A stretch of 13,973 nt of DNA, taken from positions 1-13,973 of the forward strand of contig JAUWHQ010000136.1 of assembly GCA_030605805.1 (NCBI GenBank). Direction: 5' to 3'. The notes beneath the pieces are model-generated. The model saw nothing but the letters and a program-made list of their open reading frames with translations, was not told where the DNA came from and searched no databases. Made by a program: the position numbers and the translations under genes. The stretch comes from Methanosarcinales archaeon. Its GTDB lineage: Archaea > Halobacteriota > Methanosarcinia > Methanosarcinales > Methanogasteraceae. Within the stretch, counting starts at the first letter, position 1, and every line of letters starts with the position of its first letter. Shown piece by piece: positions 1 through 6,849 of this stretch.

Positions 1-2
1 AT

Positions 3-1414
3 ATCGATTGGAAAATAGCTGAAAAATATGTTAACACCCTCGCAAACCCGAATTACAAAAGCAGTTAAACAAGGAAAGAGGTATCTGGTCAAGAGATTAC
101 AGTATCTGCTAACTCATTCGTTTTATGCGAAATTGTTGGCAGTAAGAACAGTAACACAGAATAAGGGCAAGAGAACAGCAGGAATCGATGGCAAGAAGTG
201 GATAACGCCTAATGCCAAAATGAACGCTGCTCTAAAGTTATCTGATAAGAAGTATAAAGCAAAACCATCAAGAAGGGTCTACATCCCGAAACATGGAACG
301 ACAAAGAAGCGCCCCCTGAGTATCCCGACCATGCATGATAGGGCGATGCAGGCACTGTACGCCCTTGCATTAAGCCCAATTGCGGAAGCAACCGCAGATA
401 TCTGCTCGTTTGGCTTCAGAAAGTACAGAAGCGCGCATGATGCGTGTGCACAGGCTTTCAATTGCTTAAGCACGAAGAATTCTGCGGAATGGGTTTTGGA
501 AGGTGATATCAAGGGCTGTTTCGATAACATCAACCACGAATGGCTTCTGGACAACATTCCGATGGATAAATCAGTACTAACGCAGTTTCTCAAGGCGGGA
601 TTCGTGTATAATCGTAACCTGAATCCTACAAAAGCAGGAACACCACAAGGGGGAATTATCTCCCCGATATTGGCGAATATGACTTTAGATGGGATGGAGA
701 ATGTAATTTCATCTGAATATCATGCCAGTAAAAGTGGAATAATCAATAAAAGGCGTCATAATCCTCATAAGGTGAATTTTGTGAGGTATGCAGACGATTT
801 TATTGTTACTGCGGATTCGGAAGAAACCGCTAACAAGATTGCTGAACTGATTAAATTGTTCCTGAAGGAACGAGGTCTGGAATTATCGGAGAAAAAGACT
901 CTGATCACCCATATCGATGATGGTTTTGACTTTTTGGGCTGGAACAACCGGTGGGTATAAGGGAAAACTCCTGATTAAGCCATCTAAGAAATCGGTTGCG
1001 AAGGTCACTCGTAAGATGGGGGACACAATCAAGAAGGCGAAAGCATGGAAACAGGAGAATCTTATAGGTGCTTTGAACCCCATCATCATTGGCTGGTCGA
1101 ATTATCATCGATCAGTCGTATCCAAGGAGGTGTTCAACAATCTGGACAATATAATCTGGAATATGCTTTGGAGATGGGCGAAGCGGAGACATCCGAATAA
1201 ATCCAGGACATGGGTCGCTAATAAATATTGGCATACCGAAGGACGGAGGAACTGGGTGTTCTCTACGGGAACGATTCGGCTAAAACGCTTCTCAGATACG
1301 AAGATTGTCAGACATATTAGTCTGAAGCTCGATAAAAACCCTTATCTTGACTATGAATACTTTAACTTGCGGAGACTCATAGGGAGGGTCCGAAAACTGC
1401 TGCCCTGGGACTGA
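3..1414 (+). pseudogene. Group II intron-encoded reverse transcriptase/maturase, frameshifted
   Basis: The family copies the intron RNA into DNA and helps it splice. Three frames must be joined for a normal protein. Bases 3-41 read IDWKIAEKYVNTL, the usual N-terminus. After one extra base near 42 the frame continues as QTRITKAVKQGK and carries the RT domain: TAGIDG, RRVYIPK, DRAMQALY, GFRKYRS, LEGDIKGCFD, GTPQGGIISP and the catalytic YADD (about nt 789-800). It then stops at 958-960. A second extra base near 950 separates FLGWNNR from YKGKLLIKPSKK. The third part has the maturase (X) domain with IIIGWSNYHR and a DNA-binding-like region, ending at 1414. There is no C-terminal HNH endonuclease. 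Neither shift lies in a homopolymer, so real decay is more likely than a sequencing slip, though that cannot be excluded. A frame open from ATG 28 to 960 might still yield a truncated RT. Confidence 0.85.
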
Positions 1415-1432
1415 AAGGGTTACAAAATGCTT

Positions 1433-1466
1433 GAGCCGTATGCAGCGAAAGTCGCACGTACGGTTC
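1433..1466 (+). ncRNA. Group II intron domain V (catalytic hairpin)
   Basis: A 34-nt hairpin starts GAGCCGTATG, has a central GAAA tetraloop and closes with CGTACGGTTC, the standard domain V layout. It forms the active-site core of the ribozyme. It looks intact, in contrast to the broken protein gene, so splicing in trans with a maturase from another copy is possible in principle. Confidence 0.85.
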
Positions 1467-1467
1467 T

Positions 1468-1507
1468 TAGACGAGGAGGCGTGAGTAATCGCGTCTTCTT
1501 AGTCTAC
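1468..1507 (+). ncRNA. Group II intron domain VI with branch-point A
   Basis: AGAC at about 1469-1472 pairs with GTCT at 1502-1505. The following nine bases (GAGGAGGCG) pair continuously, with several G-U pairs, with the strand ending at 1500. This leaves A1501 bulged, as expected of the lariat branch point, six bases before the proposed intron end at 1507. Confidence 0.75.
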
Positions 1508-1520
1508 CGGGTCGCCGATA

Positions 1521-1530
1521 CTCTTTAATA
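1521..1530 (+). promoter_or_regulatory. TATA box of tRNA-Met
   Basis: CTCTTTAATA lies about 30 bases before the tRNA 5' end, so transcription would start a few bases upstream of 1558. The box sits only 13-14 bases after the group II intron 3' end. The intron therefore inserted immediately upstream of the core promoter and left it in place. Confidence 0.5.
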
Positions 1531-1557
1531 CCCCCAACGCCGAAGTCTGCTGTATGT

Positions 1558-1659
1558 GCCCAGGTGGCCTAGCTGGGAGGGCGCCAGACTCATAGGGAAA
1601 AGACAAGCGCGCCAACCTGAGAAATCTGGAGGTCACGGGATCGAAACCCGTCCTGGGCA
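1558..1659 (+). tRNA. tRNA-Met (CAT), elongator type, with intron
   Basis: All arms can be drawn: acceptor GCCCAGG/CCTGGGC with A73, D-arm GCCT/GGGC, anticodon stem CCAGA/TCTGG with loop CTCATAA after splicing, variable AGGTC, and T-arm ACGGG/CCCGT with loop ATCGAAA. The anticodon is CAT (1591-1593). The first pair is G-C and the sequence resembles archaeal elongator tRNA-Met; a tRNA-Ile2 (CAT, modified to agmatidine) is less likely. The gene encodes no CCA. Its last 27 bases overlap, on the opposite strand, the 3' end of the RIO2 gene. Confidence 0.93.
1595..1623 (+). other. tRNA-Met intron with bulge-helix-bulge
   Basis: A 29-nt intron lies between positions 37 and 38, the usual archaeal site. 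The motif is complete: anticodon stem; four-base central helix CTCA (1589-1592) with TGAG (1618-1621); three-base bulges TAG (1593-1595) and AAA (1622-1624); then GG/CC starting the outer helix. The splicing endonuclease cuts after the second bulge base, which gives exactly the proposed ends. Confidence 0.88.
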
Positions 1660-2499
1660 CTTCACATATTCAACCACTTTTTTGTAGTCCCGCATGGTTC
1701 CGTATTTCCGGTTGAAAAAGGTCAATATGTTCTTTACATCTCGGTCGAGCAGAAAATCTACATTTGGATGTCTTGTTGTCACGTATCCTGGCCAATCGAT
1801 GATTTCAACACCGGTAGGGCTGACAAACACGTTGTACTCGCTTAAATCCGAATGAATGAACCCATGTTCGTACGCTTTTCCGATCTGCTCGATGATCCTG
1901 TCCAGAAACCAGCCCGGGTCATCCACAGTCGTCTTTGACAGTTCGATGCCGGGCGCCACGCTCATAACGACTATGTGCCGGTTATGATCCACGCATCGTG
2001 GTACGGCAACAGAGCCGTGCAGCGCGATCAACGCCTCGTGCTCACGCTCGGCAGCACGCCCGGCTATAAAGATCCAGTGGTCCCGGGTCCCGGTATCACG
2101 CTGGCGTGTCACCTGTTTGAAACTCGTCTGCCCGGCACGGTGAAACTTCAGGATGACGGGCTCACCATCGTAGATCCCTTCATACACGACCGATTCCTTA
2201 CCAACGCCGATGTTGTCTCCGATCGCAGACAGCCCTCTCCGCGCCAGCGTGCCGAGCGCAAGGGTATCATACCCTTTGAAATAGATCTTGCAGCCTTCAT
2301 AAGGCACACTGCTTTTTCTGACGAGCCCAAACTCAAGAAGCCTGCCGATACGATATGAAACTTCCTTGTCACGTAATTTTGCAAACGATGGTATCATCTC
2401 CAGTGGAACCCATTGGTAAGACTTCATACCAACCTCTATGCCGGTAAGGGTGCGGAAATCGTTTTTTTCCAGTTTTTTAAAAACCGCGCTGTTGAACAT
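1633..2499 (-). CDS. rio2: RIO2-type serine/threonine protein kinase/ATPase
   Basis: RIO2 acts in late maturation of the small ribosomal subunit. The 288-residue product has an N-terminal winged-helix region (residues 1-90, with FRTLTGIEVGMK and WVP) and then the RIO kinase fold. That fold shows the ATP-loop IGVGKESVVY (97-106), lysine in ILKFH (K118), catalytic loop HSDLSEYN (D218, N223), metal-binding D235 in IIDWPGYV, and RDVKNILTFF near the end. I chose ATG 2499: it lies just after tRNA-Cys, and the next upstream in-frame ATG (2616) would translate the whole tRNA. No Shine-Dalgarno precedes it. With the tRNA 3' end 7 nt upstream, the mRNA is probably made by tRNA processing or is nearly leaderless. 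The last eight codons (CPGRVSIP) and the stop lie entirely inside the antisense tRNA-Met gene, so the C-terminus is dictated by tRNA sequence. Canonical IDWPQ reads IDWPG here. Confidence 0.92.
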   Translation of the reverse strand: MFNSAVFKKLEKNDFRTLTGIEVGMKSYQWVPLEMIPSFAKLRDKEVSYRIGRLLEFGLVRKSSVPYEGCKIYFKGYDTLALGTLARRGLSAIGDNIGVGKESVVYEGIYDGEPVILKFHRAGQTSFKQVTRQRDTGTRDHWIFIAGRAAEREHEALIALHGSVAVPRCVDHNRHIVVMSVAPGIELSKTTVDDPGWFLDRIIEQIGKAYEHGFIHSDLSEYNVFVSPTGVEIIDWPGYVTTRHPNVDFLLDRDVKNILTFFNRKYGTMRDYKKVVEYVKCPGRVSIP

Positions 2500-2506
2500 T
2501 AGAATA

Positions 2507-2578
2507 AGCCAAGGTCCGGATTCGAACCGGAATGGAATCGCTCTGCAGGCGATTGCGTAGCCGCTCCGCCACCTTGGC
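2507..2578 (-). tRNA. tRNA-Cys (GCA)
   Basis: On the minus strand: acceptor GCCAAGG/CCTTGGC with T73, anticodon stem ATCGC/GCGAT enclosing loop CTGCAGA, so the anticodon is GCA with G37, and T-arm TCCGG/CCGGA with loop TTCGAAT. It has no intron and no encoded CCA. It lies 7 nt upstream of the RIO2 start codon in the same orientation, so the two are probably cotranscribed. G37 makes it an expected substrate of Trm5, encoded elsewhere in this window. Confidence 0.93.
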
Positions 2579-2600
2579 GCCCGGGTAATGTGTGTTATGC

Positions 2601-2617
2601 GGATGCTGCTTTGCATC
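2601..2617 (-). promoter_or_regulatory. Small hairpin in the tRNA-Cys leader
   Basis: GGATGC (2601-2606) pairs with GCATC (2613-2617), between the proposed TATA box and the tRNA. A second pair of the same words lies at 2663-2679, upstream of the TATA box. No function is claimed. Confidence 0.25.
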
Positions 2618-2642
2618 TCGCTTGAGTGCCTTTAGTGCCACG

Positions 2643-2653
2643 CCATATAAAAG
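2643..2653 (-). promoter_or_regulatory. TATA box for tRNA-Cys/rio2
   Basis: Read on the minus strand the site is CTTTTATATGG. The expected start, about 26 bases downstream (near 2622), would give a tRNA precursor with a roughly 44-nt leader. No better TATA element lies between here and the tRNA. Confidence 0.45.
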
Positions 2654-2724
2654 ATTTGCGTCGCATCGGTGCCGGATGCTTCTCCACCACCATAACCACC
2701 AGATATCCCAGGAACCCGGGGGCA

Positions 2725-4554
2725 CTACCTGAACATATCAACCGTCTTTTTCACGATATTTATCTTCCCCATAATAGTGATGCGGTCGCCGATTTCGATG
2801 ATCAGGTCGCCGTGCGGGATCAGGGTGTTGTTATCTCTGCGGATCAGCACGATCAGCGAATCGAGCGGAATCTTGAGTTCTTTTATCGCTTTTCCGATCA
2901 TCGCCGGATTGGTTACCGGGACCTCAACGATATCGCCGTGATCGCCGAGTTCGTACATCGAGAACATACTCGGGTGCCCGATCAGATGATCCAGAATCGC
3001 GGCTGTCGATGCGATCGGGCTCATCGACTTGATTCCAAGATCATGGAACGTTGACAGGTTCTTCGGGTCGTTCGCCCGTGCAATGAGTTTGCCCTCCCCA
3101 AACCCGAACTTGCTCTTTGCAACCTGACAGACCAGCATATTCACGCTGTCCTGATCGGTGGTCGCCACAAGGTATTTTGCGTGTTTGATGCCAGCCTTCT
3201 TAAGTACCGTAATATCACCGCCGTCCCCGTGCACGGTCGGTATTCCGAACTTCTCCAGACGCCTGCAATGCTCGATATCCGTGTCGATCACGACCACATT
3301 CTCCCCTCTTCTGGTCATACGGTGTGCAAGCGTGCTCCCGACACCGCCGCCTCCAACAATCAGTATCTCCATTGGTATCACCCTAAGTCTCGTTGCAATC
3401 GGTCTGGCAAGTATACCAGCCAGTATTACTGTGATGATGATGCATAAAAATACAAGCCCCATGATGGTGTCACCCACGTCTCCGTCGGGGATCTTGAGTG
3501 CGAAGTAGGTTGCCATCGATGCAGGCACCACCCCTCTCGGACCTATTGCGGATATGAACGATCGGTCTCTGATCCGCAGCGGTGAATGGGCGGTAGACGC
3601 AAAGACCGCAACCGGTCTCACGATGAGAATAAGAGCCGCGACAACGAGTACGCCGCGCAACCCCAGAGATGCGATGCTGTCGAATTGCAGCATTGCGGCA
3701 AGGAGTATGAAGATGACTGAGAGCAAAATAATTGATAAATAACTCTTGAACTCCTGTATCTCCTTTTTATACGGTATATCTGCCATCCCCAGGTATATTG
3801 CGGCGATCGCCACCGCTAATATGCCTGTTTCGCGTGAGATGATCTCCGCGATCGTATAGGTGATGAGAACAAAGGATATGGTGGTCAGATGCGCCAGTTG
3901 CCTTGTGACGACCCGGGTCTGCGATAGTGCAAATGCGCATGTCAACCCCATAATCACCCCGACGGTCACGCCGATTGCGATGCGCAGCAGGAACATGAGG
4001 ATTCCGGATTCAACGGTTGGGTGTGGCATCATGATCCATTCAAAGATCACCGCTGCAAGGAGTATGCTAACCGCATCATTGAATACACCCTCCATCTCCA
4101 GAATGCTGCGTATCCGGTTATTAACCCTTATATCTCGCATCAGGGGCACAATAACCGTCGGACCGGTTGCCGCTATCAGCGCACCGAATAGGAACGCGAA
4201 AGCCCAGTCTAATCCTACCAGCAGATGTGCAGCAACAGCGCCGCCGATCATGGTGATCAGCACACCGACGCTGACCAGCGCAAGCACGCTATGCGATACT
4301 GTGCGCAGGTGCCTGATATCGATGTTGATGCCGCCATCAAAGACGATGATCACCACCGCAAACGTGACGACCAGTCTCAAGCCATCGCCATACATACGCG
4401 GGTCGATGACCCCTATGCATTCCGGTCCGAGCAGTATGCCTGCGGCAAGCAGAAATACGATGCTTGGTATCTGCACGACTTTACTGATCACCTGTGCGAT
4501 GATGCCTGCCGCAAGGACCAGTGTGAATAGTGCGAAGATGTAAATCGGTTCCAT
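2725..4554 (-). CDS. CPA1-type cation/H+ antiporter with C-terminal RCK (TrkA-N/TrkA-C) domains
   Basis: This is an inner-membrane exchanger of the Na+(K+)/H+ antiporter family; the exact cation cannot be read from sequence. Residues about 1-390 are a series of hydrophobic helices with family landmarks: LLGPECIG, FDGGI, ATGPTVIVPL (129-138), the EGVFNDA motif with the Asn-Asp pair (159-160) and GPRGVVPAS. From about 395 comes a Rossmann RCK_N domain with ILIVGGGGVGS (398-407) and acidic D424 in VVIDTD, typical of NAD(H)-type nucleotide binding. A TrkA-C domain follows from about 535 to the end (EVPVTNPAMIGKAI, GDRITIMG). The fusion implies nucleotide-gated antiport. Start: ATG 4554 (609 residues); a TTG at 4563 would add three. 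No Shine-Dalgarno is obvious. The gene is divergent from the ribosomal protein operon and shares its promoter region. Confidence 0.88.
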   Translation of the reverse strand: MEPIYIFALFTLVLAAGIIAQVISKVVQIPSIVFLLAAGILLGPECIGVIDPRMYGDGLRLVVTFAVVIIVFDGGINIDIRHLRTVSHSVLALVSVGVLITMIGGAVAAHLLVGLDWAFAFLFGALIAATGPTVIVPLMRDIRVNNRIRSILEMEGVFNDAVSILLAAVIFEWIMMPHPTVESGILMFLLRIAIGVTVGVIMGLTCAFALSQTRVVTRQLAHLTTISFVLITYTIAEIISRETGILAVAIAAIYLGMADIPYKKEIQEFKSYLSIILLSVIFILLAAMLQFDSIASLGLRGVLVVAALILIVRPVAVFASTAHSPLRIRDRSFISAIGPRGVVPASMATYFALKIPDGDVGDTIMGLVFLCIIITVILAGILARPIATRLRVIPMEILIVGGGGVGSTLAHRMTRRGENVVVIDTDIEHCRRLEKFGIPTVHGDGGDITVLKKAGIKHAKYLVATTDQDSVNMLVCQVAKSKFGFGEGKLIARANDPKNLSTFHDLGIKSMSPIASTAAILDHLIGHPSMFSMYELGDHGDIVEVPVTNPAMIGKAIKELKIPLDSLIVLIRRDNNTLIPHGDLIIEIGDRITIMGKINIVKKTVDMFR

Positions 4555-4602
4555 GGTACCCAAAGATCACGCTCTATGAGATATGTGCAAGTGACGGCAT
4601 AA

Positions 4603-4648
4603 GGTAGTTGTGGTGTGCAAGGTTGCCACCGGCAAATCCGCAACTACC
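4603..4648. repeat. Inverted repeat in the divergent promoter region
   Basis: GGTAGTTGTGG (4603-4613) pairs over 11 positions (one G-U) with CCGCAACTACC (4638-4648). A second hairpin, TTGCC-ACC-GGCAA (4623-4635), lies inside the loop. The structure sits between the antiporter start (-) and the L24 promoter (+), where it could be a regulator site or a structured 5' leader of the antiporter mRNA. Confidence 0.6.
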
Positions 4649-4664
4649 GCTCGAGCATCGGAAA

Positions 4665-4676
4665 CATAGATATACC
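4665..4676 (+). promoter_or_regulatory. TATA box of the ribosomal protein operon
   Basis: CATAGATATACC is centred about 26-27 bases before the L24 ATG at 4699. Transcription would then begin at or within a base or two of the start codon, giving a leaderless mRNA. This agrees with the absence of a Shine-Dalgarno before L24, whereas the downstream genes have one. Confidence 0.5.
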
Positions 4677-4698
4677 ATAACAACAAATTGTATGGATC

Positions 4699-5052
4699 AT
4701 GAAATCCAAACAGCCGAGAAAGCAGAGGAAAGCACGGTATCAAGCTCCTCTGCATAAAAGACAAAAATTTATGAGAGCCCATTTAAGCAAATCGCTGCGG
4801 GAGAAATATGGGCGGCGAACGTTTGGTGTTCGCACCGGAGACACCGTAAAAATCATGCGTGGCGAATACGCAGGCACAGAAGGGAAGGTTGAGCGACTTC
4901 ATCTCAAAGACTGCATGCTCGCGATCGATGGCGCAACATTATTTAAGGCGAACGGAGAAGAGGTTCCGAGACCAGTATATCCGTCAAACGTGATGATAAC
5001 CAAACTGAATCTCGAGGATGAAATGAGAGAACAGACACTCGAACAAGGGTGA
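4699..5052 (+). CDS. rpl24: 50S ribosomal protein L24 (uL24)
   Basis: A 117-residue assembly-initiator protein of the large subunit. The N-terminus MKSKQPRKQRKARYQAPLH is typical of archaeal L24/eukaryotic L26. The KOW motif follows: VRTGDTVKIMRGEYAGTEGKV (about 45-65, with the G-D-V-K-I and G-EGKV core). Then come EVPRPVYPSNVMITKL and a short acidic tail. It is the first gene of the operon; L14, which precedes it in most archaea, is missing, and the neighbour is the divergent antiporter. No ribosome binding site is seen, and the promoter position suggests a leaderless transcript. The stop overlaps a possible GTG (5049) of the S4e frame. Confidence 0.95.
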   Translation: MKSKQPRKQRKARYQAPLHKRQKFMRAHLSKSLREKYGRRTFGVRTGDTVKIMRGEYAGTEGKVERLHLKDCMLAIDGATLFKANGEEVPRPVYPSNVMITKLNLEDEMREQTLEQG

Positions 5053-5057
5053 TTTTA

Positions 5058-5777
5058 GTGAGCAGACATCAGAAAAGACTTTCAGTACCAAAATCGTGGA
5101 ACATACCGAGAAAGGCACATAAATTCGCTGTCAAATCCACACCTGGACCGCATTCCGGATCAAAGAGTATTCCTTTAGTAGTGGTCATGCGAGACATATT
5201 GAAACTTGCAAATTCAAGCAGAGAGGTGAGGAGGATCCTGCATGACGGGAATGTTATGGTCGATGGCAACATTGTGCGTGATCATAGATTTCCGGTGGGG
5301 CTTTTCGATGTTATAACCATACCAAAAATCGATTCATCATACAGAGTCCTTTTGGACAGAAAACAGAGACTCATGCTCCATAAAGTCAGTGATTCGGGGA
5401 TTAAATTGTACAGGATCAATGACAAAACAAACGTGAAGGGCGGGGCTATCCAGTTAAACCTCCACGACGGTTCAAATATCATTTCGGATGAATTTTCTTA
5501 CCGTACATCTGATTCGGTACTTGTTTCGCTTCCTGAACGAAAGGTTCTCCAGCATCTCGTCTACAAACCTGGCAACCTCGCCCTGATCACCGGCGGAGCA
5601 CACTCTGGAGAACTCGCAACGATCAAGGAGATCAGAAAGGTGCGAAGTTCGATGCCAAACATTGTATCTCTCAGGAGCACGTACGACTTTGAGACGGTTG
5701 AGGATTATGTGTTCGTGATCGGCAAAAACACGCCTGAAATAGAGCTTCTTGGCGAAAAAGGTGATGTGATTGACTGA
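5058..5777 (+). CDS. rps4e: 30S ribosomal protein S4e (eS4)
   Basis: A 239-residue small-subunit protein found only in archaea and eukaryotes. Visible in order: RHQKRLSVPKSW near the N-terminus, PGPH, an S4-like RNA-binding segment (REVRRILHDGNVMVDG, about 55-72), central IQLNLHDGSN, and a C-terminal KOW-type stretch (GNLALITGGAHSGELATI). I chose GTG 5058, giving MSRHQKRL, because GGTGAT (5048-5053) sits at a good distance and the family begins at this point. An in-frame GTG at 5049, overlapping the L24 stop by 4 bp, is the alternative and would add MIL. The end overlaps the L5 start by 8 bp. Confidence 0.93.
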   Translation: MSRHQKRLSVPKSWNIPRKAHKFAVKSTPGPHSGSKSIPLVVVMRDILKLANSSREVRRILHDGNVMVDGNIVRDHRFPVGLFDVITIPKIDSSYRVLLDRKQRLMLHKVSDSGIKLYRINDKTNVKGGAIQLNLHDGSNIISDEFSYRTSDSVLVSLPERKVLQHLVYKPGNLALITGGAHSGELATIKEIRKVRSSMPNIVSLRSTYDFETVEDYVFVIGKNTPEIELLGEKGDVID

Positions 5778-6285
5778 AAACAGGATGCGCGAGATCGAGA
5801 TTGATAAGGTGACCGTGCATTTCGGAGTGGGCGAGAGCGGACAGCGTCTGTTAAACGCTGAAAGCATTCTTTTCGAGATCACCCGCCAGAAGAACGTGAG
5901 AACGCTCTCAAAGTCTCGTATTCCTACCTATGGTATCAAACAAGGAGAGCCGATCGGCTGCAAAGTCACGCTTCGCGGAGAAAAGGCTTATACATTCCTT
6001 AATGCTGCGCTTGCTGCCATCGATCATAAATTATATGCGTCACAGTTCGATGCAACCGGCAATGTGTCTTTCGGGATCGAAGAGCACACCGATTTCCCAA
6101 ATATGGCTTACGATCCGGATATTGGCATCTTCGGAATGGATGTCTGCGTAAGCCTCAAGCGACCGGGTTATCGGGTCAGCAGGCGCCGCATCCAGCAACG
6201 GAAGATATCGCATAATCACAGATTGACCGATAAGGATGCACTCCCATGGATGCATGATCGATACAACTTAGAGGTGCTCGAATGA
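5770..6285 (+). CDS. rpl5: 50S ribosomal protein L5 (uL5)
   Basis: A 171-residue protein of the central protuberance that contacts 5S rRNA. Family stretches: IDKVTVHFGVGESGQRL, RIPTYGIKQGEPIGCKVTLRG, FGIEEHTDF, IGIFGMDVCVSLKRPGYRVSRRR. The start is TTG 5770, which is within reach of GGTGAT at 5760-5765 and overlaps the S4e stop by 8 bp. ATG 5785 (MREIEIDKV) is a possible alternative but has a weaker ribosome binding site. The gene ends in an ATGA overlap with S14, suggesting translational coupling. Confidence 0.94.
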   Translation: MTENRMREIEIDKVTVHFGVGESGQRLLNAESILFEITRQKNVRTLSKSRIPTYGIKQGEPIGCKVTLRGEKAYTFLNAALAAIDHKLYASQFDATGNVSFGIEEHTDFPNMAYDPDIGIFGMDVCVSLKRPGYRVSRRRIQQRKISHNHRLTDKDALPWMHDRYNLEVLE

Positions 6286-6431
6286 GTGAGAATGTTACCA
6301 CTGGCGGGGCTGTGAATGTGTGCAAGCGGTGCGGCAGGAAACAGGGGCTGATCCGGAGATACCGCATATATCTCTGTCGCCAGTGTTTCAGAGAGATCGC
6401 AAAAGAGATGGGATTTGAAAAATATAATTGA
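6282..6431 (+). CDS. rps14: 30S ribosomal protein S14, zinc-binding type (uS14)
   Basis: A 49-residue protein, small enough to be overlooked. It carries the zinc site CKRC (14-17) and CRQC (32-35) with the usual GRKQGLIRRYRIYLCRQCFRE core. It binds the head of the small subunit near the decoding site. The ATG overlaps the L5 stop (ATGA), and GAGGTG at about 6271-6276 provides a ribosome binding site. Its position between L5 and S8 is the conserved archaeal spc order. Confidence 0.95.
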   Translation: MSENVTTGGAVNVCKRCGRKQGLIRRYRIYLCRQCFREIAKEMGFEKYN

Positions 6432-6448
6432 CAAACGAGGTGACTTTA

Positions 6449-6841
6449 ATGGTATTACTTGACCCGCTCGCTGACGCGCTATCAACCATACGGAATGCAG
6501 AGAGGACCGGAAAGGGCGAATGCATTATATGCCCTGCCTCAAAACTCATCGGCAACGTGTTGAGCGTGATTCAGAGCCAGGGATATATTGACGAATACGA
6601 GTTCATCGAGGATGGGAAAGCAGGCGTCTTCAGGGTACGCCTCAGCGGAAAGATCAACGACTGCAAGGTGATCAAGCCAAGATTTTCGGTCAAGCGAACC
6701 GATCTTGAACGATGGGAGAAGCGATTTCTGCCGGCGAGGAACTTCGGCGCTCTGATATTGACGACATCAAACGGCATATTATCGCACTACGACGCTCGAG
6801 AGAAGGCGGTCGGAGGGCAGCTCCTCGCTTATGTGTATTAG
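6449..6841 (+). CDS. rps8: 30S ribosomal protein S8 (uS8)
   Basis: A 130-residue rRNA-binding protein, the usual archaeal length. Landmarks: LLDPLADALSTIRNAERTGK at the start, the mid-region IQSQGYIDEYEF, IKPRFSVKR, and C-terminal NFGALILTTSNGILSHYDA with the family S-N-G-I/L motif, ending in GGQLLAYVY. ATG 6449 is preceded by GAGGTGA with six-base spacing, so I prefer it to a TTG at 6428 that would overlap S14. Confidence 0.95.
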   Translation: MVLLDPLADALSTIRNAERTGKGECIICPASKLIGNVLSVIQSQGYIDEYEFIEDGKAGVFRVRLSGKINDCKVIKPRFSVKRTDLERWEKRFLPARNFGALILTTSNGILSHYDAREKAVGGQLLAYVY

Positions 6842-6849
6842 GTGGAATA

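Larger units (their letters stand above)
1..1507 (+). mobile_element. Group II intron, 3' part (5' end outside the window)
   Basis: A retroelement-type group II intron enters from the left edge. It holds a reverse transcriptase/maturase reading frame (broken, see separate entry), followed by a recognisable ribozyme domain V and domain VI. The bulged adenosine of domain VI is A1501, and six bases later the sequence ...CTAC gives a likely 3' splice site at 1507, matching the usual AY end and the usual 7-8 nt branch-point distance. The GUGYG 5' end is not in the window, so the 5' exon is unknown. The 3' exon begins with the promoter of the tRNA-Met gene, on the same strand. The domain V sequence resembles the chloroplast-like (CL) class of bacterial and archaeal introns; that class call is an inference. 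Confidence 0.85.

Noticed and set aside
917..1414. A separate 165-residue gene starting at ATG 917
   Set aside because: Its N-terminal residues (MMVLTFWAGTTGG) are the wrong-frame reading of FDFLGWNNR; from YKGKLLIKPSKK on it is the maturase part of the intron protein. It is one broken gene, not two.
2500..2616. N-terminal extension of RIO2 to ATG 2616
   Set aside because: It would translate the whole tRNA-Cys gene; family N-termini match the protein starting at 2499.
3860..4543. 227-residue frame on + opposite the antiporter
   Set aside because: Low-complexity Thr/Ser/Arg/Met composition is typical of the antisense of membrane helices; the antiporter on the minus strand has full family motifs.
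6712..6849. Extended start of L6 inside S8
   Set aside because: ATG 6850 has a good AGGTGG site and the family N-terminus (KTIAIPDNV...).
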